Source of the DNA: Bifidobacterium psychraerophilum
GTDB lineage: Bacteria > Actinomycetota > Actinomycetes > Actinomycetales > Bifidobacteriaceae
Reading direction: 5' to 3'
DNA length: 64,000 bases
Assembly (NCBI RefSeq): GCF_000741705.1
Contig: NZ_JGZI01000008.1
Coordinates: 1-64,000, forward strand
A model generated the notes under the pieces. It saw nothing but the letters and a program-made list of their open reading frames with translations, was not told where the DNA came from and searched no databases. Position numbers and translations under genes: made by a program. Below, one piece after another: positions 35,356-45,556 of this stretch. Within the stretch, counting starts at the first letter, position 1; every line of letters begins with the position of its first letter.

Positions 35356-37581
35356 TTATACGAGTTCCGCTTCGAACAGCACGGCCTGCGCGGGGTGGAG
35401 CGATGGCGTCCGCAGTCCTGACGACATCAGAAGCTCACCAGGGAGCACAACCCCATCGGCATTCCACCATGCCGAATCCGACTGGGCATTGCCTATCTGC
35501 GTGATGTCCTCACTGACGGACAATGGTTTCACGCGGTACAGTGCGTCGGCTTTCAGCCCCGGCAGACGTACCGGCGAGCTGGGATAAATCTTGGATGTCG
35601 TCAGTTGCGTGAAACGGTATACGCCGTGTGAACGGTCCTCACTCACCACCCCGTCCAGACGTATTCCGGGATCGCTGGAATCACCATGGACCGCGCTTCC
35701 GGTGGCGAAGATCCCTCTGCGCTCTTTGAATGCCTTGACCCATCCGGCGAGGGTCTGCAAGGCGTCCTGGGGTTCTTTCAACAGATTCCATTCAATGCCC
35801 ATATGACCGAAGAACGCCGTGGCCATACGCAACTCCTGGCTGGTCGAACGTCTTGTCGAATGGGCCGGTGAGGCGCCCACATGCTCACCGATCATTTCCG
35901 GCGGCACCAGCAGCGATGTGTAGCGCTGGATATCGGCGCGTTCGACGGGATCGACGCAATCGGAAGCCCAGATGCGATCGGCGACCTCGAGGATGCCCAG
36001 ATCCACACGCCCACCGCCCGAGCTGCAGGACTCGATTTCCAAGCCGCCATGTTTGCTTTTGAGATCCCTGAAGATACGGTATACGGCCTCGGTCTGCCGA
36101 TGCACGCACGGACGTCCGCTTCTGAGGGACACCGCCTCGGTGACCAGACGGTTATGATCCCATTTGATGTAGTCGATGTTCAATCGCGTGACCAGACCAT
36201 CCATCGCGGAGAACACATAGTCGTACGCATCGGGATTCGTCAGATCGAGCACCTGTTGACTGCGACCGGTCATCGGCAGTCTGTTCCTGGTCGGTCTCAC
36301 GATCCAATCCGGATGGGCTCGCGCGATATCGGAATCCTGGTTCACCATCTCCGGCTCGAACCAGAGGCCGAACTCCATACCGAGCTCGTGCACATAATCC
36401 GCGAGCGCATCGAGGCTCTTAGGACCGGCAGGCCACACGGCGGGATCGATCTGCCAGTCTCCAAGACCGGCGGTGTCGTCGCGACGGTGCATGAACCATC
36501 CATCATCGACCACGAAACGTTCCACACCCGATTCCTTGGCCTTGTCGGCGAGCGCTTTGAGCGTGTCGAAGGAATGATCGAAGTACACGGCCTCCCATGT
36601 GTTCAGGATGACCGGGCGGGGGCGTTCGGCGAATTGCGGGTGCAAGGCACGCAGATACTCGTGGAATCGCGAGGCCACCTGGTTCAGCCCGATGCCATAG
36701 GAACCGTAGATCCAAGGAGTCGTATAGGTCTGGGACTCATCCAATTCGATTTCACCGCCGGCAAGGGTCTCCGCACCGCCGATCAGCCCCTGGGTGTAGC
36801 TCAGACGCTCCGCAGACAACAGTGAGTTGCCGCTCCAGGCGACGTGCACCGAGTAGACCTCACCCTGGGTGAAGCCGAATCCCGGAACACCTGCGGACAG
36901 CAGCAGCGAGGCGTCGAAATCGGGACGTCCGACCGTACTCGCCTTCTCAAGACGTCCGAGGTTGAAGGGTTGACGCTGCGGGGAGCGTTCACGCAGGTGA
37001 TGCCCTGTTGTGGTCAGAATCTCGCTGTCGACCTCCGGCACCGGGAACGCAAGCTCGACCTTGTCGACCGCCAGGTCACCCTGGGCACCCTGCAGGTTGC
37101 TTACGACGGCCCTCTGGCGCACCAGTCCGGATGGGGTCAATGCGCACTGCCACTCGATACCCACATGCTGTTCCTCGTCAAGGGCTTGGACCGTCACCGT
37201 CTGTGCATCGGCTCCGAAGGAGACGTTGGCGACCACAAAGCTGCAGAACAACTCAATGCCCTTGCGCCTGACGACGAAACGCGAGACGCCGGACCAGGCC
37301 TCCGCCTGTGTAGGAAGCACACTGGGCCAGTTCGTGTCGTCAAGCGCACCAGACACCCGTTGGGGGCGCAATGCGTCATAGGCATTGGCCAGCTGCTCTG
37401 GATGACTCAGCGGCTTGCCCCAATAGACGATGCGTGGCATCTGGTCGTCCGCGACCACAAAGGCGAAACCGACCCCAGCCTGGGTCCGCTCCCCATAGAA
37501 TGCCGCGACATGGGCGCCAAGAGAGGATTCTCCCTCGAAACGAGACCATACGGCCTTCTCAGATGTTTGTGTATAGCTCAT
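35356..37581 (-). CDS. Alpha-galactosidase, GH36
   Basis: 741 residues from the ATG at 37581, which has AGAGGA about six bases upstream; the open frame begins 61 codons earlier without similarity. Domain order is N-terminal beta-supersandwich, catalytic (beta/alpha)8 and C-terminal beta-domain. Catalytic motifs include VERFVVDDGWFMHRRDDT, FGLWFEPEMVN, YIKWDHNRLV (nucleophile Asp) and ESCSSGGGRVDLGIL, followed by WASDCVDPVE (acid/base Asp). No secretion signal, so it cleaves imported galactosides such as melibiose, raffinose or stachyose in the cytoplasm. It is next to the ROK regulator and sugar importer of module 3, a typical bifidobacterial arrangement. A stretch of about 245 bases upstream (37582-37826) holds no gene. 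Confidence 0.93.
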   Translation of the reverse strand: MSYTQTSEKAVWSRFEGESSLGAHVAAFYGERTQAGVGFAFVVADDQMPRIVYWGKPLSHPEQLANAYDALRPQRVSGALDDTNWPSVLPTQAEAWSGVSRFVVRRKGIELFCSFVVANVSFGADAQTVTVQALDEEQHVGIEWQCALTPSGLVRQRAVVSNLQGAQGDLAVDKVELAFPVPEVDSEILTTTGHHLRERSPQRQPFNLGRLEKASTVGRPDFDASLLLSAGVPGFGFTQGEVYSVHVAWSGNSLLSAERLSYTQGLIGGAETLAGGEIELDESQTYTTPWIYGSYGIGLNQVASRFHEYLRALHPQFAERPRPVILNTWEAVYFDHSFDTLKALADKAKESGVERFVVDDGWFMHRRDDTAGLGDWQIDPAVWPAGPKSLDALADYVHELGMEFGLWFEPEMVNQDSDIARAHPDWIVRPTRNRLPMTGRSQQVLDLTNPDAYDYVFSAMDGLVTRLNIDYIKWDHNRLVTEAVSLRSGRPCVHRQTEAVYRIFRDLKSKHGGLEIESCSSGGGRVDLGILEVADRIWASDCVDPVERADIQRYTSLLVPPEMIGEHVGASPAHSTRRSTSQELRMATAFFGHMGIEWNLLKEPQDALQTLAGWVKAFKERRGIFATGSAVHGDSSDPGIRLDGVVSEDRSHGVYRFTQLTTSKIYPSSPVRLPGLKADALYRVKPLSVSEDITQIGNAQSDSAWWNADGVVLPGELLMSSGLRTPSLHPAQAVLFEAELV

Positions 37582-37826
37582 GATGTTCCTCTTCAACCCT
37601 TTCGTCATCGAATCAGGATTCGTGTTATCCGATCGGCTGTGCAGCCCTCCGTCTAAGGAATTATCGTATGAAGACCGCGATTGCTTGTCTTGATTCTGCG
37701 TGTCATTCACGTATGGAAAGAAAAAACCCGACACTGTTCCACCGATAGCTGCGGAAGTGCCCAAAAGCGCATCCCGGAGCCTGCGATTCCGGCATCACAC
37801 ACCACCGGCACCGACCGGCCGGATAA

Positions 37827-38354
37827 TTATCTTAATCCACGAAAGAAATTATTGAGTATATCCATGCAAGGTGTTTCCTGCACTCCCCCGATGACCTCCG
37901 GCATCGGGCCGGTATGGGGATCTCTCGGCAGATCCCAGACCGAGCCGCATGCACCCATCTTCGGATCCCAGGCCCCGAACACGATCCGGCCGATATGCGT
38001 CGCGAGCGCGGCCCCGGCGCACATCGGACAGGGTTCAAGAGTGACGACCAGAGTCATATCCGACAGATTCCAGCCCGAGTCCCTCCCCTGCCCGGCAGCC
38101 TGTCTGAGCGCAACGACCTCGGCGTGGGCCAGTGGGTCGCCCAATGCTTCCCTCTGATTGCGTCCGCTGCCGATGATCTCACCGCGGCCATCAAGTACAA
38201 CCGCACCCACGGGGACATCCCCATCCTCCGCCGCCTGAGTGGCGAGATCCAATGCCGCGCACATGGCATCATCCCAAGGGGTGCCGTGTGCCCGGTCGCC
38301 TCGTGGCCCTATACCGTGCGACTGTGTATGCATACAGTCAATTAGTACCATCAC
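37827..38354 (-). CDS. tadA: tRNA-specific adenosine deaminase TadA
   Basis: Converts adenosine-34 of the tRNA-Arg(ACG) anticodon to inosine, required for decoding CGU/CGC/CGA. It has 175 residues. The CDA-fold zinc motifs are HAEVVA (His plus catalytic Glu) and PCPMCAGA (two Cys), and VPVGAVVLD stands before them. The start is uncertain: the frame opens at a GTG with a Met directly after it and another Met six codons on. The ending MDILNNFFRGLR is typical of TadA. It is a single-gene unit between the module 3 alpha-galactosidase and the P-type ATPase. Confidence 0.93.
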   Translation of the reverse strand: MMVLIDCMHTQSHGIGPRGDRAHGTPWDDAMCAALDLATQAAEDGDVPVGAVVLDGRGEIIGSGRNQREALGDPLAHAEVVALRQAAGQGRDSGWNLSDMTLVVTLEPCPMCAGAALATHIGRIVFGAWDPKMGACGSVWDLPRDPHTGPMPEVIGGVQETPCMDILNNFFRGLR

Positions 38355-38421
38355 ATCTGGCGCAAGCCCCGGGTGAAAACGCCCGGGGTGCCCTGCGCCG
38401 ACAGTCGAAGAGACCGGCCTG

Positions 38422-41214
38422 TCACCGGCTCGACTTCAGCATGGTGATGATGCCACGGCGGGCCCGGCGTCCCATCGCACGCAGACCTGACTTCGGACCA
38501 TGCCCGTGCCTGGCGAGCCAGGCCCTGATGATCTTGTCTCCCTCACAGAAGAAGAGGACCGTGATGGACACCAGGAAGCACAGCAGCCATTGATCGGCCG
38601 ACATCGGGGTCATGCCGAGGACCGATGCGACGGGAGCGATGTACATCGCGGCTATATGGATCAGCAAAGCCACAAGAGATGCGATGAGCAGGAATTTATT
38701 GCGCAGGGGGTTCAGCTGCACGATCAGCAGCGTTTCCGATCGCGCCGACATGGACATGAACAGATTGAACAGCACGAGCAACGTCAATGCCATGGTCCTG
38801 GCCTCTATCACCGCCGTACCGTTGTCGAGCAGCATGCGGAACATCACCAGAATGCACATGGCCATCCACAGACCGCACACGGCTGTTCTCGCCCACAAGG
38901 CGGCCGACAGCAGACCCTCTTTCTTCTCACGCGGTGGGCGCGTCAATTCATCGCCGCTGCCCGGCTCGAAGCCGAGTGCGATGTCCTGAACGCCGTTCGT
39001 GACGAAATTGATCCACAGCATCTGCAGAGGTAGGAACAGCAGCGGCATTTCGGCTATGACGTTCACGCCGACGGCGATCATCGCCGCCACCGCGGTGGAC
39101 AGCAGGAAGAAGGCCGAGCCACGTATCGCTTTGAAGGTCACCCTGCCCTCGCGCACCGCGTCGGTGATGGTGACGAAGTTATCGTCGGTCAGGACGACGT
39201 CGCTGGCCTCACGTGCCACGTCGGTCCCCGATTTACCCATCGAGATGCCGACCGATGCCGCTTTGAGCGCGGGCGCATCGTTCACACCGTCACCGGTGAC
39301 CGCAACGACCTCACCCTCATCCTGAAGCACCTCGACGATGCGAAGCTTGTCCTGGGGGGAGACGCGGGCGGCGATCGAGGTCTCCCGGAGCCTTGCCTTC
39401 AGAACCTCATCGCTCATATCAAGCATCTCACTGCCGGTAAGCGCGTCCTCGGTATGCCGCAGGCCCAGACGCTCGCCGATCGCCGCGGCTGTCAGCGGGT
39501 GGTCGCCGGTTATCATCTTGACTTCGATACCCGCGTCCGCGCAGCGTTTGATCGCTTCCTTCACTCCGGGACGGGGTGGGTCAAGCATGCCTTCGAGTCC
39601 GAGGAACTTCATGCCGTGGGGCTCACGATGCTCGGAAAGATCGACGTCCGCATCCAGATGCTTGCTGGCCACGCCGATGACGCGCAGGCCTTCCCTGCCC
39701 ATGCTCTCGTATGTCTGGTGCAGGACCTGGGTGTCCATCCGGACCTCCTGGCCGTTGCCGTCATCCATCGTGGCGCTCATCGTGGCGATTTTGTCGGGCG
39801 CACCCTTCACATATTGGGTGTAGCTGCCATCGGGGTTGCGGCGGATGGTCATCGAATAGCGCAGATCGGGTTCATAGGGCGTCTCCACCTCGATCGGATA
39901 CGCCAGTTCCGATGCGCTCACCGCTCCCGCCTCGTCGGCGATTCTCGCCATCGCCACATCCACGGCGTCACCGTTGTATGTCATCGTGCCGTCGTCTTCG
40001 GTGTTTCTGTATGCCTCATTGGTGAGGGCAGCGGCTTTGAGCAGTTGTTTCAGGCTCTCCGCCTGCCGGTCCTCAAGCCCGTCACGAGATTCGGCGTCGC
40101 ACAGTGTGGGCTTGCCGTTGCCGACTGAGAACTGCTCCACCGTCATCCGGTTCTGCGTGAGCGTCCCCGTTTTGTCCGAACCGATCACAGTCGTCGATCC
40201 GAGTGTCTCGACTGCCGGCAAGGTGCGGACGATCGCATTGCGCTTCGCCATACGGGAGATGCCGAGTGCCATCGCGACCGTCAGCACGATCGGCAGGGCC
40301 TCGGGCATGGATGCCACCACCAGGGAAACCGAGGACAGGAATGCCCCGGTCGCATCCTTGTTGATGAACACGCCACCCATGAATACGAATACGGCAACGA
40401 TCAGCACCGCGATGGAGATGCCGCGTTCCGTACGCTGCATGATCTGCTGCAGCGGGGTGTTCGCCTTGGCGGAGTTGACGAGGTCGTTGATCTCTCCAAG
40501 CTCGGTATCCGAACCGGTGGCCACGACCATGCCGCGGCCTCGTCCACTGGTCACCAGGGTTCCTGAGAATGCGACGCATTTGCGATCTCCCAGCGACGCA
40601 TCCTCGTCAACGGCTTCGGTGTTCTTCTGCGCGTCAGTGCTTTCACCGGTCAGCATGGATTCGTTGATGCGCAAACGACTCGTTTCGATAAGCCTGAGAT
40701 CGGCCGGAACACGATCCCCGCTCTCCAGCACCACGATGTCTCCCGGCACCAGATCGGCCGCCTCGATTCGCGTCATCGTCCCATCGCGCAGGACCCGCGA
40801 GGTCGGTGACGACAGCGATGCGAGCGCCTCGACGGCCTTATCGGCTTTGGACTCCTGGTAGTAGCCGATTATCGCGTTGAGCAGCAGCACAACAAAAATC
40901 GCGATCGCGTCGACGAAATGCTCCAATGCGATGGTGATGATGCCGCATCCAATGAGCACCGCAATAAGCGGACTCTTGAATTGGACGAGGAACATCTTCC
41001 ACTTCGGCACCGGCGCTTCGGCCGAAAGGGCGTTCGCCCCGAACAGCGCCAGCCGTCGTTCCGCTTCCTTTGGGGACAGTCCTCGAGGCGCGGTCTCAAG
41101 CGCATCCAACGCCTGATTCACATCCGTCGAGTGCCATGACGTTTCTTCACGGGCAGGGACAACCGCGTCCGCCCGCTCCGTCGCGTCCTGTGGTGTATTC
41201 AATAGCTCGGTCAT
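38422..41214 (-). CDS. P-type cation-transporting ATPase, P2 (Ca2+-type) family, copy 1
   Basis: 930 residues from the ATG at 41214, preceded by AAAGG; a GTG one codon earlier is also possible. Domain order: cation ATPase N-terminal domain, two helices, A-domain with TGES, helices 3-4 with a MPEALP motif in M4, P-domain with the phosphorylated Asp in DKTGTLT, N-domain, TGDGVNDAP, and six C-terminal helices. The M4 sequence PEALP differs from the canonical PEGLP of SERCA-type pumps, so the transported ion (Ca2+, or perhaps Na+/Mn2+) is uncertain. It is divergent from the Na+/H+ antiporter gene at 41611. Confidence 0.92.
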   Translation of the reverse strand: MTELLNTPQDATERADAVVPAREETSWHSTDVNQALDALETAPRGLSPKEAERRLALFGANALSAEAPVPKWKMFLVQFKSPLIAVLIGCGIITIALEHFVDAIAIFVVLLLNAIIGYYQESKADKAVEALASLSSPTSRVLRDGTMTRIEAADLVPGDIVVLESGDRVPADLRLIETSRLRINESMLTGESTDAQKNTEAVDEDASLGDRKCVAFSGTLVTSGRGRGMVVATGSDTELGEINDLVNSAKANTPLQQIMQRTERGISIAVLIVAVFVFMGGVFINKDATGAFLSSVSLVVASMPEALPIVLTVAMALGISRMAKRNAIVRTLPAVETLGSTTVIGSDKTGTLTQNRMTVEQFSVGNGKPTLCDAESRDGLEDRQAESLKQLLKAAALTNEAYRNTEDDGTMTYNGDAVDVAMARIADEAGAVSASELAYPIEVETPYEPDLRYSMTIRRNPDGSYTQYVKGAPDKIATMSATMDDGNGQEVRMDTQVLHQTYESMGREGLRVIGVASKHLDADVDLSEHREPHGMKFLGLEGMLDPPRPGVKEAIKRCADAGIEVKMITGDHPLTAAAIGERLGLRHTEDALTGSEMLDMSDEVLKARLRETSIAARVSPQDKLRIVEVLQDEGEVVAVTGDGVNDAPALKAASVGISMGKSGTDVAREASDVVLTDDNFVTITDAVREGRVTFKAIRGSAFFLLSTAVAAMIAVGVNVIAEMPLLFLPLQMLWINFVTNGVQDIALGFEPGSGDELTRPPREKKEGLLSAALWARTAVCGLWMAMCILVMFRMLLDNGTAVIEARTMALTLLVLFNLFMSMSARSETLLIVQLNPLRNKFLLIASLVALLIHIAAMYIAPVASVLGMTPMSADQWLLCFLVSITVLFFCEGDKIIRAWLARHGHGPKSGLRAMGRRARRGIITMLKSSR

Positions 41215-41217
41215 CAC

Positions 41218-41610
41218 TGGGCCTTTCTCGTGAATGATTCAATCACCGGAGAGGTCGCTGCAAGTCCAGACCGGTTAGCGCGCGAACCCGGACAACCAGG
41301 TGGAAAACCTCGATGGCGCACATCAATCAGACCGTTAACAAAAACCTGACTCAACACTAACATGTTACTAACAACCGAATTTGTAATAATTGGAAACATT
41401 ATGCTTCTGGCGGCATGGAGCAAGCTCATTGCATAACAATGGGAAGCTGGTGGTGTTTGCTTTCCTTGTCCTCGATAATGGAAAGGCAAGAGCGGCGACG
41501 ACTTTCCCGAGCCCCGTCACAGACAACACACCAAGGGCAGAACCCGGACTGAGAGACCGATCAAGACCGATATGCGGTAACAAGGCATTCGTGCGTGGAA
41601 AGAGGGCAGC
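41218..41610. other. Gene-free divergent region between P-type ATPase and antiporter
   Basis: About 390 bases with no convincing gene. It contains an AT-rich stretch near 41330-41400 that may hold divergent promoters. The antiporter's ribosome site AAAGAGGGCAGC ends just before 41611. I see no clear palindrome or terminator. Confidence 0.5.
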
Positions 41611-43749
41611 GTGGAGGTATTCACTCTTATACTGTGCATCGTCGCCGCCGTACTCATATCGTCATTCCTCAGCCGCTTCATACCGAAGATCTCAACCCCC
41701 CTGGTCCAGATACTGCTCGGCGTGCTCATCACGCAATTCCCTTTCTTCCCGCAGGTGCATCTGGATCCGGAACTCTTCATGGTGTTGTTCATCGCACCGC
41801 TGCTGTACCACGAGGCGCACAGCATCGATAAGTCCTCGCTGCTCAAGAATCTCGGTATCTCCCTCTCACTCGCGATCGGGCTGGCCACCGCGACGATGCT
41901 GGTCGTCGGCTATGCGCTCAACGCCGTCTGGGCGACCATACCGCTTGCGGCGGCTTTCGCCTTGGGCGCGGCACTCGGTCCCACCGACGCCGTCGCCGTT
42001 TCCTCGCTCGGCAAGGAGGCCAGCCTGAGCATAAGGCAGCGGGCCATACTCAAGGGTGAATCGCTGTTCAACGATGCCACCGGCGTCATAGGTTTTCAGT
42101 TCTCCATCCTGGCGGCGGTCACCGGATCATTCTCGGCACCCCAGGCGATCGGCACCTTCGCGTTCTCCTTCATCGGAGGCGTTCTGCTCGGCCTCGTTTC
42201 AGGCATGGTGCTCAACTGGCTCTTCGAGACAAGCCGTGAACTCGGCTGGGAGACCACGACGACCCGGATCCTGATGGAGATATTCTTCCCCTTCCTGCTG
42301 TATCTTGTCGCCGAGGACATCGCCCACATTTCAGGCATCCTGGCCGTCGTCACGGCAGGACTGCTGATCCGATTCGACCGCAGCGGCATCGGACCGAATG
42401 TCTCACGGACGAATATCGTCTCCTCAAGCGTGTGGACCGTACTGTCCTTCAGTCTGAACGGCGCGGTGTTCGTACTGCTCGGCATGCTGCTGCCCGAGGC
42501 GATGCAGACCAGTTGGTCCGACCACACCGTGAACAACTGGGCGCTCATCGGCATCATCGCTCTGGTCTCGGCGGTTGTGGTGCTCATACGATTCATCTGG
42601 GTATCCGGGATGCTGGCAATCGCCAAGGACGCGGTAACCCGCCAACGCCGTCCTATGACGGCTGAGCGCTGGCGTTCGGCTGCGGTCATGACCTTTGGGG
42701 GTCCCAAGGGGACCATCACGCTCTCCTTGGTATTGACGATCCCTTATGTGCTGGCGTCCGGCAAACCTTTCCCGATGCGCGATGAGCTGATATTCGTGGC
42801 TGCCGGGGTGATCATCGTGACCCTGGTCATGGCCAATTTCGCACTTCCGCTGCTCGCGCCGGTTAGCACTCACAGCATTCCGACCAGGCATTTCGAAACC
42901 GTCATCGACGTGCTTCGCAGAACCGTCGAGGAGCTTTCCTCACGCGTGACCGCCGAGAACCGCCGGGCCGTCCAGATCGTGCTGTCCTCATACAACCAGC
43001 GCATCGCCCGTTTGAAAGCCAGGATCGGGCAAAGGGATCCGAAGGAGTTCGAACGCCTGCAAATCGAAGCATTGACCTGGGAGCAGGACTTCATCGAGCA
43101 GCGCCTCGCAGGACTTGACGAGCGTAGCGATGCCGAACGCAGCGGCAACACCGACGGCATGGATGCCGACCCCGCGCAGCACAACACCACTCCCGATGAG
43201 CTTACCGCCTCACTTGATGAGGATGCCCGTCAGGAGTATGAACGCAGGGCCGCTTCACGCCTGCTCGACCAGATATCCCGCTCGCTCAGCCACATCGACG
43301 AATCCAGCGAAATGCGCTGGCGCCTACGCAATATCCGACGCCGTTCCCATGGTCTGGTGAAGCATCTGAGCAGTCGTATCAGGCACTCTTCCCCGCTGGT
43401 GAACGGAGACACGCTTTTCGCCGTCACCAGGACCCTGCAAAGCGATGTGAATCGCTACGTCATCGGGAAACTCTACGACGAACTCGGCTCCGACCGGTTC
43501 AACACCGAAGACGTGCTATCGCTGATCATCGAGCATCAGCGGGCGGAGAACGCCCTGCGTGCGCGCACGACGATGGGAGACACCACCAAGACCCTGGTGT
43601 CCGTTCAGGAGATCAAACGCGAGGGCTACGCCATTGAACTCAGCATCATCCAGGACATGCTTGAAGCCGGTGATATCTCACGGCCCGAGGCCCGACTGCT
43701 GCGCCGCAATGTGTACGTGATGCAGGTCGATGCCGATTCAGGCATCTGA
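41611..43749 (+). CDS. Na+/H+ antiporter, CPA1 family (NhaP-like), with long cytoplasmic tail
   Basis: 712 residues from a GTG start with AAAGAGGGCAGC upstream. The membrane half (about 1-430) has twelve or so helices, with LGPTDAVAVSSLG and SLFNDATGVIGFQFS as family motifs; the Asp residues there are the expected ion-binding sites. The remaining 270 or so residues form a charged, largely helical cytoplasmic tail with Arg/Glu-rich stretches (RAVQIVLSSYNQRIARLKARI, LDEDARQEYERRAASRLLD) that could be coiled coil and regulatory. Role: Na+ or K+ efflux and pH homeostasis. It is divergent from an ATPase with an ion-transport role. Confidence 0.9.
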   Translation: MEVFTLILCIVAAVLISSFLSRFIPKISTPLVQILLGVLITQFPFFPQVHLDPELFMVLFIAPLLYHEAHSIDKSSLLKNLGISLSLAIGLATATMLVVGYALNAVWATIPLAAAFALGAALGPTDAVAVSSLGKEASLSIRQRAILKGESLFNDATGVIGFQFSILAAVTGSFSAPQAIGTFAFSFIGGVLLGLVSGMVLNWLFETSRELGWETTTTRILMEIFFPFLLYLVAEDIAHISGILAVVTAGLLIRFDRSGIGPNVSRTNIVSSSVWTVLSFSLNGAVFVLLGMLLPEAMQTSWSDHTVNNWALIGIIALVSAVVVLIRFIWVSGMLAIAKDAVTRQRRPMTAERWRSAAVMTFGGPKGTITLSLVLTIPYVLASGKPFPMRDELIFVAAGVIIVTLVMANFALPLLAPVSTHSIPTRHFETVIDVLRRTVEELSSRVTAENRRAVQIVLSSYNQRIARLKARIGQRDPKEFERLQIEALTWEQDFIEQRLAGLDERSDAERSGNTDGMDADPAQHNTTPDELTASLDEDARQEYERRAASRLLDQISRSLSHIDESSEMRWRLRNIRRRSHGLVKHLSSRIRHSSPLVNGDTLFAVTRTLQSDVNRYVIGKLYDELGSDRFNTEDVLSLIIEHQRAENALRARTTMGDTTKTLVSVQEIKREGYAIELSIIQDMLEAGDISRPEARLLRRNVYVMQVDADSGI

Positions 43750-43793
43750 GCGCGTCGAATCACGCCCCTGCGCAAGCCCTGTCGTATGGCCGC

Positions 43794-44549
43794 TCACATC
43801 ATTCCGGAGGAAATATCATTCTGGATGAGCCACTGGCGGATATCGCTGAATTCCTCCAGGCTCACCGCATGATCCAAGCCGTGGTATTCATGGGAATTCA
43901 ACCATGTGTGCTCCTCGAGCCATGCGGCGGTGGCATAGAGCTCGTACCTGGGAATCACATTATCGGCACTGCCGTATCCGTAGAACACCGGGATGTCCAA
44001 AGAAGCCAGCCGGGAATCCGCGGGCACCGCCTCCTTCACCAGACCGGGGGCCATGAATCCGGAAAGACTCACCGCGGCCCTGTACCGCTCAGGATGCAAG
44101 CGCAGGAGATGGATGGCAAGCACACCTCCCTGTGAGAATCCCAGCGGGACGATATCACGGTCTGCAGCGATGTGCTCGGAGACCCAGCGGTCGATGGCTT
44201 TGGCCGCCGCATAGGCGTCCCGGTCCAGATCCTCACCGGTGGGGACGCAATCGTGGAACCAGCTGTACCCTTTCGGGCCGCTGGCACCCGCATATGCGGC
44301 AGGCATGTCCAGCGGGGCACGCAGGGCTGCATAATCGTTGTAGGGAGCCACATAACGCATCAAATCAGCCAGATCCTGCTCATTCGATCCCCATCCATGA
44401 AGCAGGAGGAACATCGGGAGTCTGGTATTCGCCTGAGCCTGGCCTTTCGACAACAGCGCATGGGAGACCGACAGATCCTCGCCGAAACTCCCTGCAATGA
44501 CTTCGGATCTACGTCCCGTCATGGTGTGCGGCTCGTGTTCTTCGCTCAT
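43794..44549 (-). CDS. Alpha/beta hydrolase, phospholipase/carboxylesterase family (YpfH-like)
   Basis: 251 residues from the ATG at 44549; the open frame is longer by 58 codons of Arg/Gly/Pro-rich sequence without family similarity. Marks include FLLLHGWGSNEQDL (oxyanion region), VPLGFSQGGVLAIHLL with nucleophile Ser in GFSQG, an Asp in YGSADNVIPRYEL, and a His in HEYHGLDHAVS. This is the carboxylesterase/lysophospholipase-like group of small serine hydrolases. No signal peptide. Substrate not known. Confidence 0.85.
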   Translation of the reverse strand: MSEEHEPHTMTGRRSEVIAGSFGEDLSVSHALLSKGQAQANTRLPMFLLLHGWGSNEQDLADLMRYVAPYNDYAALRAPLDMPAAYAGASGPKGYSWFHDCVPTGEDLDRDAYAAAKAIDRWVSEHIAADRDIVPLGFSQGGVLAIHLLRLHPERYRAAVSLSGFMAPGLVKEAVPADSRLASLDIPVFYGYGSADNVIPRYELYATAAWLEEHTWLNSHEYHGLDHAVSLEEFSDIRQWLIQNDISSGMM

Positions 44550-44620
44550 ACTGCAACACCATACCTTCCCACTGCGCGCATCACGTAGCATTCCCACGCC
44601 CTTCGGATGCAGACGGCCGT

Positions 44621-45421
44621 CTATTCGATCGTGCCCACCGTGCCACCCCACTTCTTCTGAAGGGCCTCGATCTGGGATGCCTGCGCCACGGCCATCCATT
44701 GCTTGCCGTTGAGTATGCGCCAATCCCCCTGGGTCTGCGAATTATCCTGGTATTGCTCAAGCAGGCTCGCTATCTTCTGTTCGGCTATGCCCCTGCCCAA
44801 GGATGCCGCGGAAGCGTTGCTGAAAACGATGAAGGCCATCCTCGGATTTTTACACACCTTGATGCTGCTCACACCGGGATATTCACTGACCCCGATTGCC
44901 GTCCAGCCATCCACGCAGGTACCGGCCGTCTGCTCCATGCCCTGCTCCATGCCGCTGACACTTGAGGACGGCGCCTCATCCCTGACTGTCTCCTGAATGA
45001 TGCCGTTCGGAAAGAGATTCTGCACCACGAGGGTGCAGCCGATCAGCACCAGGGTGGCGAAGAAGCAGACGATGCTCCATGAACCGATCGAGTGGCTTCT
45101 GATCTCACGAGGCACCAGCAGACGCGCCGTGATTCCCAGAATCAGGGAGAGGATCGCAAACGCAGCCGCGGCGATACCGCTCCGTTCATCGGCGAAAACA
45201 GCCGTGAAGGCCGGCATCTTGGTAGGGGCGACCGCATATGCCAGCCACAGGCCAGCCGTGCCCACCGCAAGAAGCCCTAATACGACCGCCACCCTGCTCA
45301 GGGGCGTCGAGCTGCGCACCTGCGGTGCATGCCTGCCACCGCCACGATGATGCCCGGCCTCGCCGCCATCATCATTCCTTGGGTATCCGTACTCATCCAG
45401 AAAATCGAGATCGTCTGCCAT
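44621..45421 (-). CDS. Membrane protein of unknown function (three predicted helices)
   Basis: 266 residues, with a strong GGAGGGATGGCGC site before the ATG. The first 40 residues are acidic and His/Gly-rich, followed by three hydrophobic helices (VAVVLGLLAVGTAGLWLAYAV, IAAAAFAILSLILGITARLL, WSIVCFFATLVLIGCTLVV). The rest, about 130 residues, contains CVDGWTAIGVSEYPGVSSIKVC with paired cysteines, suggesting a disulphide-stabilised extracytoplasmic domain. I recognise no family. It is close to the esterase gene downstream and separated from dcd by a long gene-free region. Confidence 0.75.
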   Translation of the reverse strand: MADDLDFLDEYGYPRNDDGGEAGHHRGGGRHAPQVRSSTPLSRVAVVLGLLAVGTAGLWLAYAVAPTKMPAFTAVFADERSGIAAAAFAILSLILGITARLLVPREIRSHSIGSWSIVCFFATLVLIGCTLVVQNLFPNGIIQETVRDEAPSSSVSGMEQGMEQTAGTCVDGWTAIGVSEYPGVSSIKVCKNPRMAFIVFSNASAASLGRGIAEQKIASLLEQYQDNSQTQGDWRILNGKQWMAVAQASQIEALQKKWGGTVGTIE

Positions 45422-45534
45422 GCGCCATCCCTCCGGTTCCCGTCCACTTCAGGGATTTCCCTACGGGACAGTCTACGCAATACCGGAAAGGAGCGTGCAA
45501 TCGGCCGTCTGCCATTGACGCCGAAAAAGAGAAA

Positions 45535-45556
45535 CCCGGCGGGGTTGGCCGCCGGG
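45535..45556 (-). terminator. Hairpin with T-run on the minus strand, upstream of the membrane protein gene
   Basis: Perfect 8-bp arms CCCGGCGG (45535-45542) and CCGCCGGG (45549-45556) with a 6-nt loop. On the minus strand the stem is followed by TTTCTCTTTTTC, a U-rich tract, so this terminates leftward transcription. No annotated gene runs leftward into it; the nearest is a weak 81-codon open frame at 45585-45830. Confidence 0.7.
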